Assembly (NCBI GenBank): GCA_024509875.1
Contig: JAMPIV010012447.1
Span: 62,001-126,000, forward strand
Reading direction: 5' to 3'
DNA from: Oreohelix idahoensis
Lineage: Eukaryota > Mollusca > Gastropoda > Stylommatophora > Oreohelicidae
Length of the DNA stretch: 64,000 bases
Of this stretch, positions 11,745-22,902 are shown one piece after another (the first letter of the stretch is position 1; every line of letters begins with the position of its first letter). The notes beneath the pieces were generated by a model. The model was not told where the DNA came from. It saw nothing but the letters and a program-made list of their open reading frames with translations, and searched no databases. Position numbers and translations under genes: made by a program.

Positions 11745-11958
11745 AGGCTCCAGGAGGAGCAGGCCCTTAACTTGGTCAATTCAACCGACGCAGGATGGTG
11801 TAAATATGGAGTGAGAGTGTAGAGTGTTATAAACGCGAATGATGGACTGTTCGTATCTTGACCAATCTAAAGCACTCATTCACTCATGTCTATAAGGCAC
11901 CAATGCAGACTGCTGGAATCTTTTCATACAGTTTATTCAGACGCACATACTGGGACAG
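11745..11958 (+). repeat. Left arm of inverted repeat
   Basis: Pairs with 13700-13902 in opposite orientation; see the parent element for the shared anchor blocks. Confidence 0.75.
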
Positions 11959-13699
11959 AACGAATAGATCATAAGTACATGTTGACACATCAATCTTCAG
12001 GCATGAATAGTAGATCCCATGTCATGGAACATTCAAATATAATGGGTGGTACAAAACAGCATTCAAAGTTGTTATATATTATGGTCGCATCCCCTATCTG
12101 ACTGAACGCGTCAGTAAAGGCGGATCGGTAAACAACTGAAGAGTTCGATGGACGAACCTTCTTTCCCTTGCTAAGTTCTTAGGTTGCTTATGTTCAATGT
12201 TTATATCATACTGTGAAACCACGATAAGGGGTTTTCATATAAATGAGATCTCCATGCCACTGTCCGAATAGTAAGATACACGACCCGTTCTCTGGACAGT
12301 GATCTATAATGATGACAGGAATACAAAAAAATGGCCTCCTTCCCTGAGCTTTCGCTCACTCGCCCAGCAGAAGAATAATCATCAGCCAAAGTTGATTCAA
12401 AACTTGAATAAGTATAACTTTCCAGAGTTACCATACAGTCCCTTTGTCAGAAGGTTACTTCATGAAGACATAAGCGCTGATGGAACCTGTCATCTACAAC
12501 AATATCTAGTTAAACGACCAACGATGCACGAAAATACGTTGCTTCATCTAGGTCTAACCATAAGGAGATCGTCAAAAGGGAGTGGATTTACCTTGAGTCC
12601 GAATAGTACATAATACAGTACATGAGGAGAGTCTCTAACACTATAATCTTGTAGAAACACAATCTCCTACTGAAGAAATCACTTCATAAATCATTTTCCA
12701 CTCTAGAAAGGACCAACCCTGGAAATGCGTGACCAGCCATTGTAGGCGGCAATATCCGAACTCATCACGACTCGCCAAGACAACCAATACCTCCGCTAGA
12801 GCGGCATAAAGAATATAGTCCTGCCTACCCATACAAAATATACAATATAGGACTGAATCTACTTGCACTAATAATATGTAATACATATGAATTCAGGCCA
12901 TAAACATTCTAAGAACGATCAATCTATTTTCTGGCTATGACAAATGATGAATGCCAAAATATAAGTATTCTTACGCCCGATCAATATCAAGGGAGATTAT
13001 CCATATAATCAAACGTATAAATCAAACATGGATTATCTGGCTTTACAAAAGAAAGCATTTTCGTACCCAATTAAATACAACAATATATTTTCCATATTAA
13101 ATAGACATATCGACATTTGTAATCTGTGCATTCAAAAATATGTATGCAACAACGACATATTCTCTAGCAGCACTAAATATGTTTATATGCAGCAACTATG
13201 AGGACAGAATATGCTGATCCTTGTAGAATCATTTATTGTTGATGAACAAAGCTTCGATTGAAGATTTGGCTATACACCCGTATAGTGAGTGATGCTCAAC
13301 CGGGAACCAGCAGTCATTGTGGAATTCGATTGATTTTGGAATTCTACTTATTGTAAATCATTAGCAGAGAACGGGAAAACTTCCTTATTATCAGGTGATG
13401 ATTGAGAGATCACTATTATAAAGAAATTAACATTATCTTCACAGAGATTTGCTGTAATGTACCTAAAGGAATCTTCGCTAGAAAGAGATCCTGTTTAGGA
13501 GTCAAGTTTGAACAGTATTGCTTAATTGACATGCTCGGTCAGTAAGGTCTACTGACTGTATTTATAAACTATGGAAATCTTGGTGTTTACAGATGTTCCA
13601 TTGCAAGATTATTCTTCATGAATGCTAATTTAGGACGGTAGTCCATTGATCAATATTATGCTGTCTATGTCGACTCTTGTTCCTGTAATTGTACCCAAT

Positions 13700-13902
13700 C
13701 TGTCAAGTGTGTGCGTCCAATTAAACTATTGAAACGACTACAGTAGTCTGCATTGGTGACATAACGTAATGAGTGAATGAGTGCCTTATACGGGTCAACA
13801 CACGAACAGTCCACCATTCGCCTAACTCACACTTCACACTCACACTCCATATTGGCATAACCCTGCGTCGGTTGAGTTGACCTTTGCTCCCCCTGGAGCC
13901 TC
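13700..13902 (-). repeat. Right arm of inverted repeat
   Basis: Reverse complement of the left arm at 11745-11958, diverged but colinear. Confidence 0.75.
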
Positions 13903-14640
13903 CATCATATTTACCACTGGTTTGCGTGAGGAGAATGAAAGCAGTACTTTACAGCATGCCTGGTATACACAGTTACGATGAAGAAGAAAAGGAGAATTAT
14001 CAATGGTCCATCACTATCCTATCCTCACATACAATGGACATGACGAACAGTGTCAGACATTGTGCTAACATATGCACAGAACAATTTACCTCAATACCAC
14101 TAAGCCAGTTCAATGTGACTACACTTCCCTTATAAATCCTAATTTAGATCCATATGTCCATGATCCGCCTCCATACAATAATTTGGTCTAGTATAAAATA
14201 CTAAGTAATACCTTGATCAATACATTTTAACAAATCCTGTCATCCTTTCTTATGTTCCTGATAAGTGTGTCGTTCCTTTAAGAAATACTCCTTTAAATAC
14301 TTTATCAAACTTACAGGCGTACTTTGGCCATCATTCTCAATTACACTGACAAACAACATTTTTCTTTCTTATATAAGAATAAGTGTTCTTAGGTCAGTTT
14401 CTTGCGCTGATTTCAAATTTGAAATCCGTTTATCTCTATCACATCGGGAGCTTAAGATATTTGTGAATAAATATATTTTTGGGAAACCGTTATTTGCTCC
14501 ATTTCATTTTTATTATATAACTTATTAAAAATTAATAAAATGCAAAATAATTCTACTTTTTATACTGCTAAAAGATGCATGACATATGTTACGCTATTTT
14601 TCCAATAGTTACTGTATTTTGAAATAATTCTGAGCGAAAT

Positions 14641-16281
14641 ATGGCTTCTAGAAGTTGTAGAAATTCGGCTGATCTGTTCTGTTACGTGTGCGGATATTTT
14701 ACCGATCGTGTTCACCAGAAAAAACTTTACACCATTACTAAAGAAAGCATATGAACTTTATTTCGATTCGAAAGTTGATGATGCAAATAAATCTTGGAAG
14801 CCAAATGCAGTTTGTTCGACTTGTGCAAATACATTGGCAGGTTGGTTACGAAAATTGCCGAAGCATAAGTCGATGCTTTTTGGAGTGCCAATAATATAGC
14901 GTGAACCGACAAATCACGCTACTGATTGTTACTTCTGCTTGGCAAATATCCATGGTTTCACTTTTAAAACTAGAAAGTCTGTGGTTTATCCAAATATTGA
15001 ATCGGTTTCGAAACCAGTGCCTCATGATCCAATCACGTGTCCGATCCCAGTTCCACCAGAACAATATCCGTTGGATGTGATTGAACCATAACAAAGTGAT
15101 AGTTTACCTGCTTTAGAAACTAATTCTGACTCGGATTATATACCGGTGAATGATGGTGTTCCCTTAATTAACCATTCAGAACTTTCAGATCTAATACGTG
15201 ATCTCGCTCTTACCAAAGACAAGCGGAATTACTCAGTTCGCGACTCAAAGAATGGAATCTTGTTCAATACTTTGAGATGGATGATGACATTTGCTATTGC
15301 AAAGGTGTAAACGGTCTAATGGTGCACCTCGGTCATGAGGACATACTCAACGAATGGCGACTTTTCATCGACTCTTCCAAGACTAATCTAAAAGCCGTGT
15401 TATTGCATAACGGAAATTTATTTTCATCAATTCCAGTCGCCTACTCTGTTCATATGAAAGAAACTTATCACAATATGGCTATACTTTTGGCAAAAATAAA
15501 GTACAATGACTACCAATGGCGGATTTGTGGAGACCTAAAGGTCATTGCAATTCTCACGGGCATGCAGACAGGGTATACTAAATTTTGTTGCTTCCTATGT
15601 GAATGTGACAGTCTCAACAGACAGGAACATTATGCAAGAAAGGTGTGGCCTATCAGGGATCGTATGCAGCTCGGGCATAAACATGTAATACATGAGCCAT
15701 TAGTTAACAAAGACAGCATCATTTTACCACCGTTACATATAAAGTTGGGGCTCATGAAGAATTTCGTAAAAGCATTAGATAAAACGAGCAAAGCTTTCAC
15801 TTATCTTCGAGAAAAGTTTCCGCAAGTTAGCAATGCAAAGATAAAGGAATGTTTCTTTGTAGGACCTCAGATTAGGAAAGTTATTGCAGACAAACAATTC
15901 GAGAACTTGTTACATGGTAGTGAACTTCGCTCATGGATGGCATTCAAATCGATCGTCAATAACTTTCTGGGAAATCACAAATCTGTCGACTATGTGCATA
16001 TTGTTAAGCAGTGCATAGATGCATACAGAATTATGGGCTGTAACATGTCCCTCAAAATCCATTTGCTCGATTCGCATCTTGACTTTTTCCCTGACAACTT
16101 TGGCGAAGTCAGCGATGAACATGGATATCGATTCCATCAAGATATCGCCGTAATGGAGTCACGTTATCAAGGACGGTCGAGTGTGACCATGCTTGCCGAT
16201 TATTGTTGGATGCTTCATCGCGATGTACCACATGCCATTCACCGACGAAAGTCGACTGCAAAGAAATTCAAGCCTACATAA
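14641..16281 (+). pseudogene. Decayed copy of a repeated invertebrate zinc-finger-like protein family
   Basis: I recognise this as one of a very numerous family in arthropod and other invertebrate genomes, function unknown, probably carried by a mobile element. The first part (14641-15240) has paired Cys motifs CYVCGYF, CSTCAN and CYFC and the block LPKHKSMLFGVP. It breaks in at least two places: a frameshift near 14735 and in-frame stops at 14897-14899 and about 15089. After a second frameshift near 15230, an open stretch 15277-16281 (334 codons) carries NEWRLFIDSSK, AVLLHNGN, CGDLKVIAILTG, FLCECDS, PPLHIKLGLMKNFVKAL, FVGPQIRK, GCNMSLKIHLLDSHLDFFP, HGYRFHQD and LADYCWMLHRDVP. The ATG at 15277 is inside the family protein, so it is not the true start. 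The long open 3' part is notable beside the broken 5' part. Confidence 0.78.
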
Positions 16282-16622
16282 CTGTTATACTTCTTGTACG
16301 AATGATGTAATACTGTATGCGTTGTTAAAAAACTTCAATTGCATATTTCTAGAGATCCCGACCTGATAGAGAAAAACGGTTTGCAGATTTAAAAACAGCG
16401 CACTAAAATTGACCAGAAAAACATAGGAATGTTAGAGAAAGAAAAAAAATTTTTTTTTTGTTAGCCAGTGTTATTCTACACATTTACAAGGCTGGCTTTT
16501 CCTCTAACTGTATACAGATGCTGGTAGTTGCTACTTGCAACACACTCATCCTGTAATTTTTCTTAACACATACTACACACGTCCTAACGCACAAGTGGAT
16601 TAATCACAAGAAAATTACATAA

Positions 16623-16628
<6 letters not shown>

Positions 16629-16719
<91 letters not shown>

Positions 16720-16720
16720 G
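16629..16720. repeat. (TA)n microsatellite
   Basis: About 90 bases of nearly pure TA dinucleotide, visible directly. Confidence 0.95.
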
Positions 16721-17298
16721 TAGCAAAATGCATTTAAATCTATGCATACTTTAACTAGCTAAATCGGGGACTACCCTGATGTATAGATGTCATTTCACAC
16801 GATCTTTCTCTCTTAATAAACTACTATTCGAGGAAATCTTTGCACGTACTTCTAAAGTAACATTCCCGTTGTTGAAATATTTACGCCTTCCCGTTTAAAC
16901 TTCTTTAGTCCTTATGAAATTAAATAGCTTCGTACTATAAGTTGCACACAATGGGCCTCCTTGTTAAGCATAAAATGTTTCATTATACACACCAATAAGG
17001 GAGCGTTTTCATTGGCTATTGTATCAGACAGTTTTCCCACAGTATGGCGTGCGGTATGACCGTGTTGTGAGACAGACTCAATCACGACAAGTGTGATAAA
17101 AATACAGACACAGATCATACAGGGAGACTGCAGCGCGCAAGTCATATCAGCAACTCCTAAAAGCCAGAAAGAAAAAGAAGACATTGGACTTAGAAATTCC
17201 ACAACTATACGTAACAGATTGAGTATTGGGCAACTTTGGAATTTACAAGTAAACCCGCATTTTTAATATAAGACTGGAAACTTAGGAATTTGATCACA

Positions 17299-17478
17299 AG
17301 TCATAGAGGAATTAAACATATGTTTTCCCAGGCCAGTGATTTTGCAGGACACCCGCCGTCAGAGAAATCAACTCTAATTTCCCAGAACTAGTCATAGAGG
17401 AATTAAACAAAGTTTTCATAGGCAAGAATTTTGCAGAACACTCGCAGTCAGAGGAATTAACTCTAATTTTCAGACCTA
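17299..17478. repeat. Tandem duplication, unit ~91 bp, two copies
   Basis: Copies start at 17299 and 17390, each with AGTCATAGAGGAATTAAACA. Both continue colinearly through GATTTTGCAG/GAATTTTGCAG, CGTCAGAG/AGTCAGAG and AACTCTAATTT. Diverged, so an old event. A minus-strand frame (17312-17494) spans it but shows no family. Confidence 0.8.
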
Positions 17479-17941
17479 AGTGATTTCGAAGCATCTAATA
17501 CAGCTCTGTGTCCAGTCTTAATCTGGGCAAGGAGATTGTGTATTCGAAAAATTTTGAGTTCGTGGTTACAAGCCATCAGACGATTTGTGATATTTACGCC
17601 GCTATTGTGGGGGAAAAGCATCTACCTTAACCGCCTACAGTGGAAGAGAGTGTGGAGAAGGATTATGCCATCACAGAATTGATGAACCACAGCTGCAGGA
17701 CTCATCTGGAGTTACGCTTTTTGTCACAGGCAACAGCAAAACACAGATATTTATAGCGCCCCGATCCAACCTCTGTGAGGAAAAATTTAATTTACCTTTC
17801 ACCCCCATTTAATCCTTATTTTAACTTGTTGAACTAATTGACTATTAAATTTGTTGTATGTTATTTTAAATTAAACAAATAATTGTTCATTCAGTCATTA
17901 GAAGTATGAAAGCAAACGTATGAGCAAGACTATTTAATAAT

Positions 17942-17945
<4 letters not shown>

Positions 17946-18002
<57 letters not shown>

Positions 18003-18011
18003 TTATATTTA

Positions 18012-18086
<75 letters not shown>

Positions 18087-18135
18087 TTATATTTATATTT
18101 ATATTTATATTTATTTATATTTATATATATATATA
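17946..18135. repeat. (TA)n with (TTTATA)n blocks
   Basis: About 190 bases of alternating TA and TTTATA units, directly visible. Confidence 0.95.
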
Positions 18136-18139
18136 GCCA

Positions 18140-18440
18140 TTACTTATAAGAGGGCTTTCGTTGGGTTACACCAACTGGGGACTTGAACCGGTCAGAACCA
18201 TTGCTTAAACCCAACACAAAAGACGACAGACCAGATAATAAGTTAACAAATTGCTCAGCCCTAAGCAGCTTTTGTTCTTGACTTCTGGGAGTATTTTTGA
18301 ATCCTCCCTTAAGGTAGAAGTGTCATTAATCTTCTATCTACATCTCTGCCAAGAGTAATTTTGCGCGCAGGTAGATACCTTGGAGGCCAATATTATATAC
18401 TCTTTAGTTTAGGTCACTGTTGGACCACTACTACAGAGCA
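18140..18440 (-). repeat. SINE-like dispersed repeat, copy 1
   Basis: A ~170-bp part (18290-18460) matches 37295-37480 in the same orientation: GGTAGAAG-ATCATTA, TCTATCTACA, CTCTGCCA-GAGTAAT and CTACTGCAGAGCA-like blocks. On the minus strand a GGTTCAAGTCC (plus 18181-18191), close to a pol III B box, lies toward the 18.15 kb end, so the element may be tRNA-derived. The 3' boundary is unclear. Confidence 0.55.
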
Positions 18441-18779
18441 GTGGTGGCAATCATGACAACAGTAGAAGATTTGGTTTTAGGGCACTAGAAAGACCAAGAT
18501 ATAGATAGATAGACAACATCACAGAAATCCTAGAATAACACGGGTTCACCGTAGACAGTACGACACACTTGGCTCAAGAACGCAAACGACACTTCTTCAT
18601 TACGCATCACAGCATCAGCTGAACAAAAAAGTAAGTAATTAAGTATTAAAAGTGCTTCTTAAAACTGTTTTTTTTTCTTTACTTGCTGCTTTTAATGAAT
18701 CTGCCACATCTTTTTTCTCTTCCATTACTTATGTTCGCTATCTGTATCCTTCCGTTTTCTTCCTTTATCTTTTTGTTTT

Positions 18780-19520
18780 TTATGTTCATCACATGTTTGT
18801 GAAAATACACTGGGAGAAAACTAATATAATGAGAATAAATGCAGGAAACGGTAACAAGATTGTACTGGAAGAAATCCCACTATAACATGTAGAAACTAAC
18901 ATATACCTTGGTAGCAATATAGACACAGTCGGAAGGATAAACAATGATATCAATCCATGAACGCAAAAGGCTAGAGGACCCTTTCATTGCATTTGAGAAA
19001 TACATTGAGATAAAAAGAAATCAGGTCCAACACAAAAGTCAGAATTTTTCAAATCAAATGTGAAGACAGTCCTTGTGCATGAATCTGAAACACGGAGAAC
19101 AACAACAACCCAAAAGCTACAGACTTTCATAAATGGGCGTTTGTGTAGAATAGCAGGATTGAAGTGGTATGACAAGATCGCTAACTCATGACAAGAACTA
19201 GACAAGCGCCATAGGAACAAGAAATGAGAAGAAGATACTGGAGATGGATAGTACACACACTGAGGAAAACCGGTTGATAGCATTACCAGACAATCCTTGT
19301 ACTGGAATCTTGAGCAGACGGCAAGACATAGAAAGACATTGAGCAGACGGCAAGACATAGAAAGACATTGAGCAGACGGCAAGACATAGAAAGATATTGA
19401 GCAGACGGCAAGACATAGAAAGACATTGAGTAGACGGCAAGACATAGAAAGACATTGAGCAGACGGAAAGACATAGAAAGACATTGAGCAGACGGCACGG
19501 GACAGGAAGACTTGGCATCA
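18780..19520 (+). pseudogene. C-terminal scrap of a LINE reverse transcriptase
   Basis: Plus-strand frames, broken by several stops and shifts, read KTNIMRINAGN, YLGSNID, VLVHESETRRTT, KLQTFINGRLCRIAGLKWYDK and a GKPVDSITRQSLYWN block. This order (Y-L-G-S, SETW-like, K-x-Q-x-F-I-N-x-x-L-R, W-x-D-x-I, then ITRQSL-WNP) is the standard C-terminal end of non-LTR RTs. The last conserved block has been expanded into the minisatellite at 19312-19500, and the frame ends just beyond it. Confidence 0.75.
19312..19500. repeat. 29-bp minisatellite inside a LINE 3' end
   Basis: Seven starts at a constant 29-base spacing: 19312, 19341, 19370, 19399, 19428, 19457 and 19486. The first six units are complete and nearly identical, beginning GAGCAGACGGCAAGACATAG; the last is partial and runs into single-copy LINE sequence. 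Because 29 is not a multiple of 3, each unit shifts the reading frame, which explains three overlapping minus-strand frames here. Confidence 0.95.
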
Positions 19521-19539
19521 TTATAAAGAAGGCCTATGC

Positions 19540-20700
19540 TCCCTAGAGAGTTGAAAGGTGAAAGAAGAAGAAATGTTTACCCTGCATACCTCCACTTATT
19601 CATCCTTGCATCCTTCTTCACTTATTATTATTCTCCTCTTTATTCTTTCTGTTTATATAAACCCCACTTCATCGTCACATTCTACTTCTCATGTATTTTT
19701 TTTTCATTACTAAACTCCATATGAAACTCAATACACATCATCTGCTTATCAGTAAGACATTTGTGCCTCAAGTCGCAGACATCCTTAGAAACCGTCAGAA
19801 TTTCTCGAGAACTTGTGAAGAGCTCTAGAAAAGAACTCACGCCAGACACTGGCTAGAACTTCAGACTTCCAGCTGTCAGTTTTAACTGTGAATCTCGTCC
19901 TTCTTGTTTGTTCTTGTTTTTCATCTTGCTTAAGAGCAGGGAATTTGCTTTTAATTTTTTTATCTGCTTGTGGAGAAAGCTGTATGGCTCCTAATTACAT
20001 TCTGTGTACAGTGACGCAGAGAGGGGGGAATAGTAACAGACAAGAGTAATAGAGTGAAAAGAAATATAAAAGATTAAGAAGATAACGAATGGACAGAGAA
20101 AATGAAGAAAGAAAGCGAAGGGAGAACACAAAGTGTAATATGACTGCATTAATGTAGTGTCAGAATTAAAAGATGAAGAATGAAGAGAGAAATAGTGAAT
20201 GAGTTAAAAAATAAGGAAATAGAACGACAACAGGAAAGAGTAGAATGAAAAAGAGAAAGCCAGTAAATAGAGGGAATGAAAAAGTGAAAGCCGTTAACAG
20301 AGTAAGATAAACAAAGGAATCGAACATGTTTATGTTGTAGAAAAAACAAAAATAAAGGAAAATACAAGCAAGATTTTTTGTTCTTTGCTTGAGCTGATTT
20401 CATGACTACTTTATTAAAAATGAGCTGAGGGCGTGACTTCATCAGCGGATGAATTATGGTGTCGGTTCCGCCAAATGTGTTTGATCATAAAATAGCTGGG
20501 GATTTGGTTAATGATTATCTGTGGACTTGAGCTAATGAGGACACGCCTTATCTAATGTCGGGGGGAACTTGTAAAAGTGATATTTTCTTCAGTCCTGCCG
20601 TTGTAGTCAATGACATTTTAAAACAATCCGTGTAGTTGCCGAAGGTCTCTGAGGAGAGAAAGGAAGAATATGCCTACTGCTCCATCAGACTTGTCGTAAA
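19540..20700. other. AT-rich spacer, no gene seen
   Basis: Purine-rich stretch at 20040-20300. No credible coding region or repeat partner noticed. Confidence 0.55.
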
Positions 20701-20708
20701 TGGCGGCG

Positions 20709-20977
20709 TAAACGTAAAGGTAAAGGTAAAGCTGGTCCCATAACAATTTATGCCGTAGGCAAGTGAAGAGTTATAGACTTCACCGTATTAGGTCCAGCCT
20801 TATGGAGTGAGGTGACCAGTTTCACTCTGCTCTTGACTTGCCTAACTCAAGAGCAGAGTCAGATACCCAATTACAGCTGGTAAACTTGAACGTAACGCTA
20901 CCAGGTTGTGATCCCGACACCCGATGACTTTTCCGTGAAAGGAAAGCGCTCTAACAGCTTAACCGATCGGATGCTCA
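20709..20977 (-). repeat. tRNA-derived SINE, copy 2
   Basis: Same family as 6743-6995. The tail on the minus strand is (TTTACC)n (plus 20710-20732). The body shares the AACTCAAGAGCAGAGTCAGATACC block. The tRNA-like head near 20897-20925 has a degenerate B box, and the head ends GAGCATCCGATCGGTTAAG-like on the minus strand (plus about 20957-20975). Confidence 0.72.
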
Positions 20978-21639
20978 AAAAGGCGACTAAAAAGGTTTTG
21001 CATGAGCCTGGCAATCTCAACCTGTAAAAGTAATTGATGCACAAACCACTGCTGCAAAAGTATGAACTTCTTGAAAGATAGCCAGCCACAGTTGTGGCTC
21101 TATACTCTGTCAGAAACACGAAAAAGGGATCACAATGATAATGATTTATGACACAAACAGACCAAAATCTAAACTAATAAGTGTGAGAGAAGAATGAAAA
21201 TGCCAAAATGAAATGTGCCCGTACGGAGTCAGTTTTGATCATGTATAATGTCATAGTCTCCGATTGTGTGTGTCTGTGTTTCTGTAACTCTGCGTGTAAG
21301 ATCTGTATTTACTTTTTGTTCTATTTGACGTAATGAATGAATGCATGAAAGTAAAAAAAAATATCGTAAAAAAACCTAGGATTATGGAGAAATTTATATG
21401 TTTTCTAACATTTGCAGTTCCCAGTCGTCTCTGACTAGAAAGAATTTGGCTACTGCATCCTTAGGCATGTCATTCAAGCCGACTAATATGTGGTTGTGCT
21501 CGAAGTTGGCAATTTCATCATATAAAGCAAATTGCCATAGAAACCATTGCTGCAAGTGCATGTGAATGTTTGCTGCAGGATTTCTAAAAGTGAATCAGCT
21601 ACGGTGGTGGTTCCATGCTGCGTAAGGAGGGCACAGGAA

Positions 21640-21741
21640 GATGATGATGAAAATGATGATGATGATGATCATGGTGATGGTACGGAGGAGGATGTTCATG
21701 ATGACGTTGATCATGATGATGATGACGATGATCATGATGAT
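21640..21741. repeat. GAT-rich trinucleotide tract
   Basis: About 100 bases dominated by GAT/GAC/CAT triplets, giving a run of Asp and His in the plus frame 21547-21900. That frame is therefore more likely low-complexity DNA than a gene. Confidence 0.85.
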
Positions 21742-21744
21742 ATG

Positions 21745-22465
21745 TTTTCTTCGTGCACCGTGTTTGAATCTCGAGGCCTAAAATTGTTCAAACAGCTGGT
21801 CTTTCGCTTGAGTTTAAAACTATCTCTGCCCACTCAGAGGAGGCAGGCGTGTGACACACATGAGACGTGGCAAATGTGGGGGAGCACTCTTATTTACTAG
21901 CTGTTACTTTGGTATTGAACGCCTGTCTGATCTCTGAAGAACTGCCGTGTCATGTGTTCTGATGAGAGCCAGGACTGACAACCAAAGAATTCATCACGGA
22001 AGTCTGAAAATGGTGACCATTCGTTCCCGATTTTTAACAGTCTTCCAAATCAGTCGTATGTCAAGAAAAGGTATGTGATTGGTGTGTATTCTCCAGAGCC
22101 ATCTTTAGGAAAGGACCCAGAGGCGGTTGCCCTCGATCCCCTTTTGGCAAGTTATATTTTTACTAGTTAGGTGCCACCGACAACTGAATATTTTTTGGAT
22201 GTTCTTTTTAAAAGTACGCTAGCTACATGCTACAATTACAGTTTTCATAGTTTTAATGTGCATAAGTCTACACAAGAAATGAGGAAAATTTTTTTCTTCC
22301 AGTGCAAAAATAAAATGGAAATCAGTCGGCTTTATTATTTATGCTAATGGGGCTATTGTTAAAGCTTAAACACTTATATCAGATATGTGAAATAACTGTC
22401 TCAGAATGTTCAAATTCTAGTATTTTTTGGTCGTCAATAACTACAATATATAACAAGTTAGTAAC
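21745..22465. other. Spacer, no gene seen
   Basis: AT-rich, with no recognisable repeat or frame, up to the broken LINE at 22469. Confidence 0.5.
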
Positions 22466-22468
22466 TAG

Positions 22469-22613
22469 AGCTCAAGAAGAGCGACCTTGCTGACTGCAAC
22501 AACTGAAGAGGAATTACTCTCCTCTCAGTGCCCAGTAAAATACTAGGCAGGATAATTATCCAGAGAATTTCAAAAGTATACCATAAACTGAGGAACGAGC
22601 AAGCGGGATTAAG
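22469..22613 (+). pseudogene. RTE-like LINE reverse transcriptase, upstream half of split copy
   Basis: The plus frame reads DLADCNN, a stop where the family has Trp, then RGITLLSVPSKILGRII and HKLRNEQAG. This is the N-C-x-x-W-R-G-I-T-L-L block of RTE-type RTs. It stops exactly at the LTR retrotransposon. The next conserved residues appear at 31867 on the other side, so one LINE was split by the insertion. The endonuclease end is missing. Confidence 0.85.
22609..22613. repeat. Target site duplication TTAAG, left
   Basis: TTAAG directly before the LTR start at 22614; repeated exactly at 31862-31866. Confidence 0.95.
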
Positions 22614-22826
22614 TGTCGTAAATTTTGGTAGGGGAATTAAGACTTGGGTTGGTCCCTTCTGAATAGATTAGAATAAGTGATAGTCACAGTGGGAAGTAGT
22701 AATAGCAATAGATTTCCACTAGTGAGATGGTAGAATGTGATTAAGAGGCTGTCTCTGAGATCGAGAAATCTTCTCTCTCTCTCACCTATCTTCTACGACA
22801 GCTTTTCGAGGAGTCAGACAGTCTAA

Positions 22827-22902
<76 letters not shown>

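Larger units (their letters stand above)
11745..13902. mobile_element. Large inverted-repeat (foldback-like) structure
   Basis: The arm at 11745-11958 matches the reverse complement of 13700-13902 over about 200 bases, with mismatches and small indels. Anchors present in both arms are AGGCTCCAGG, CAACCGACGCAGG, ATATGGAGTG, GGACTGTTCGT, GCACTCATTCACTCAT and CACCAATGCAGACT. The 1.74-kb centre holds no frame I recognise and no transposase. I do not see a clear target duplication at the outer ends. It could be a non-autonomous TIR/foldback transposon or two copies of one repeat inserted head to head. The match is direct; the transposon reading is inference. Confidence 0.65.
16290..18130. other. 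AT-rich spacer with microsatellites and a tandem duplication
   Basis: No gene seen. It contains (TA)n at 16629-16720, a ~91-bp tandem duplication at 17299-17478 and a long (TA)n/(TTTATA)n tract at 17946-18135. Confidence 0.6.

Noticed and set aside
18984..19521. Three overlapping minus-strand frames with repeated LSMSCRLLNVF-type peptides
   Set aside because: They are translations of the 29-bp minisatellite, which is open in several frames by chance; the plus strand carries the LINE remnant.
21547..21900. Plus frame with long Asp/His run
   Set aside because: Produced by a GAT trinucleotide tract; no other evidence of a gene.
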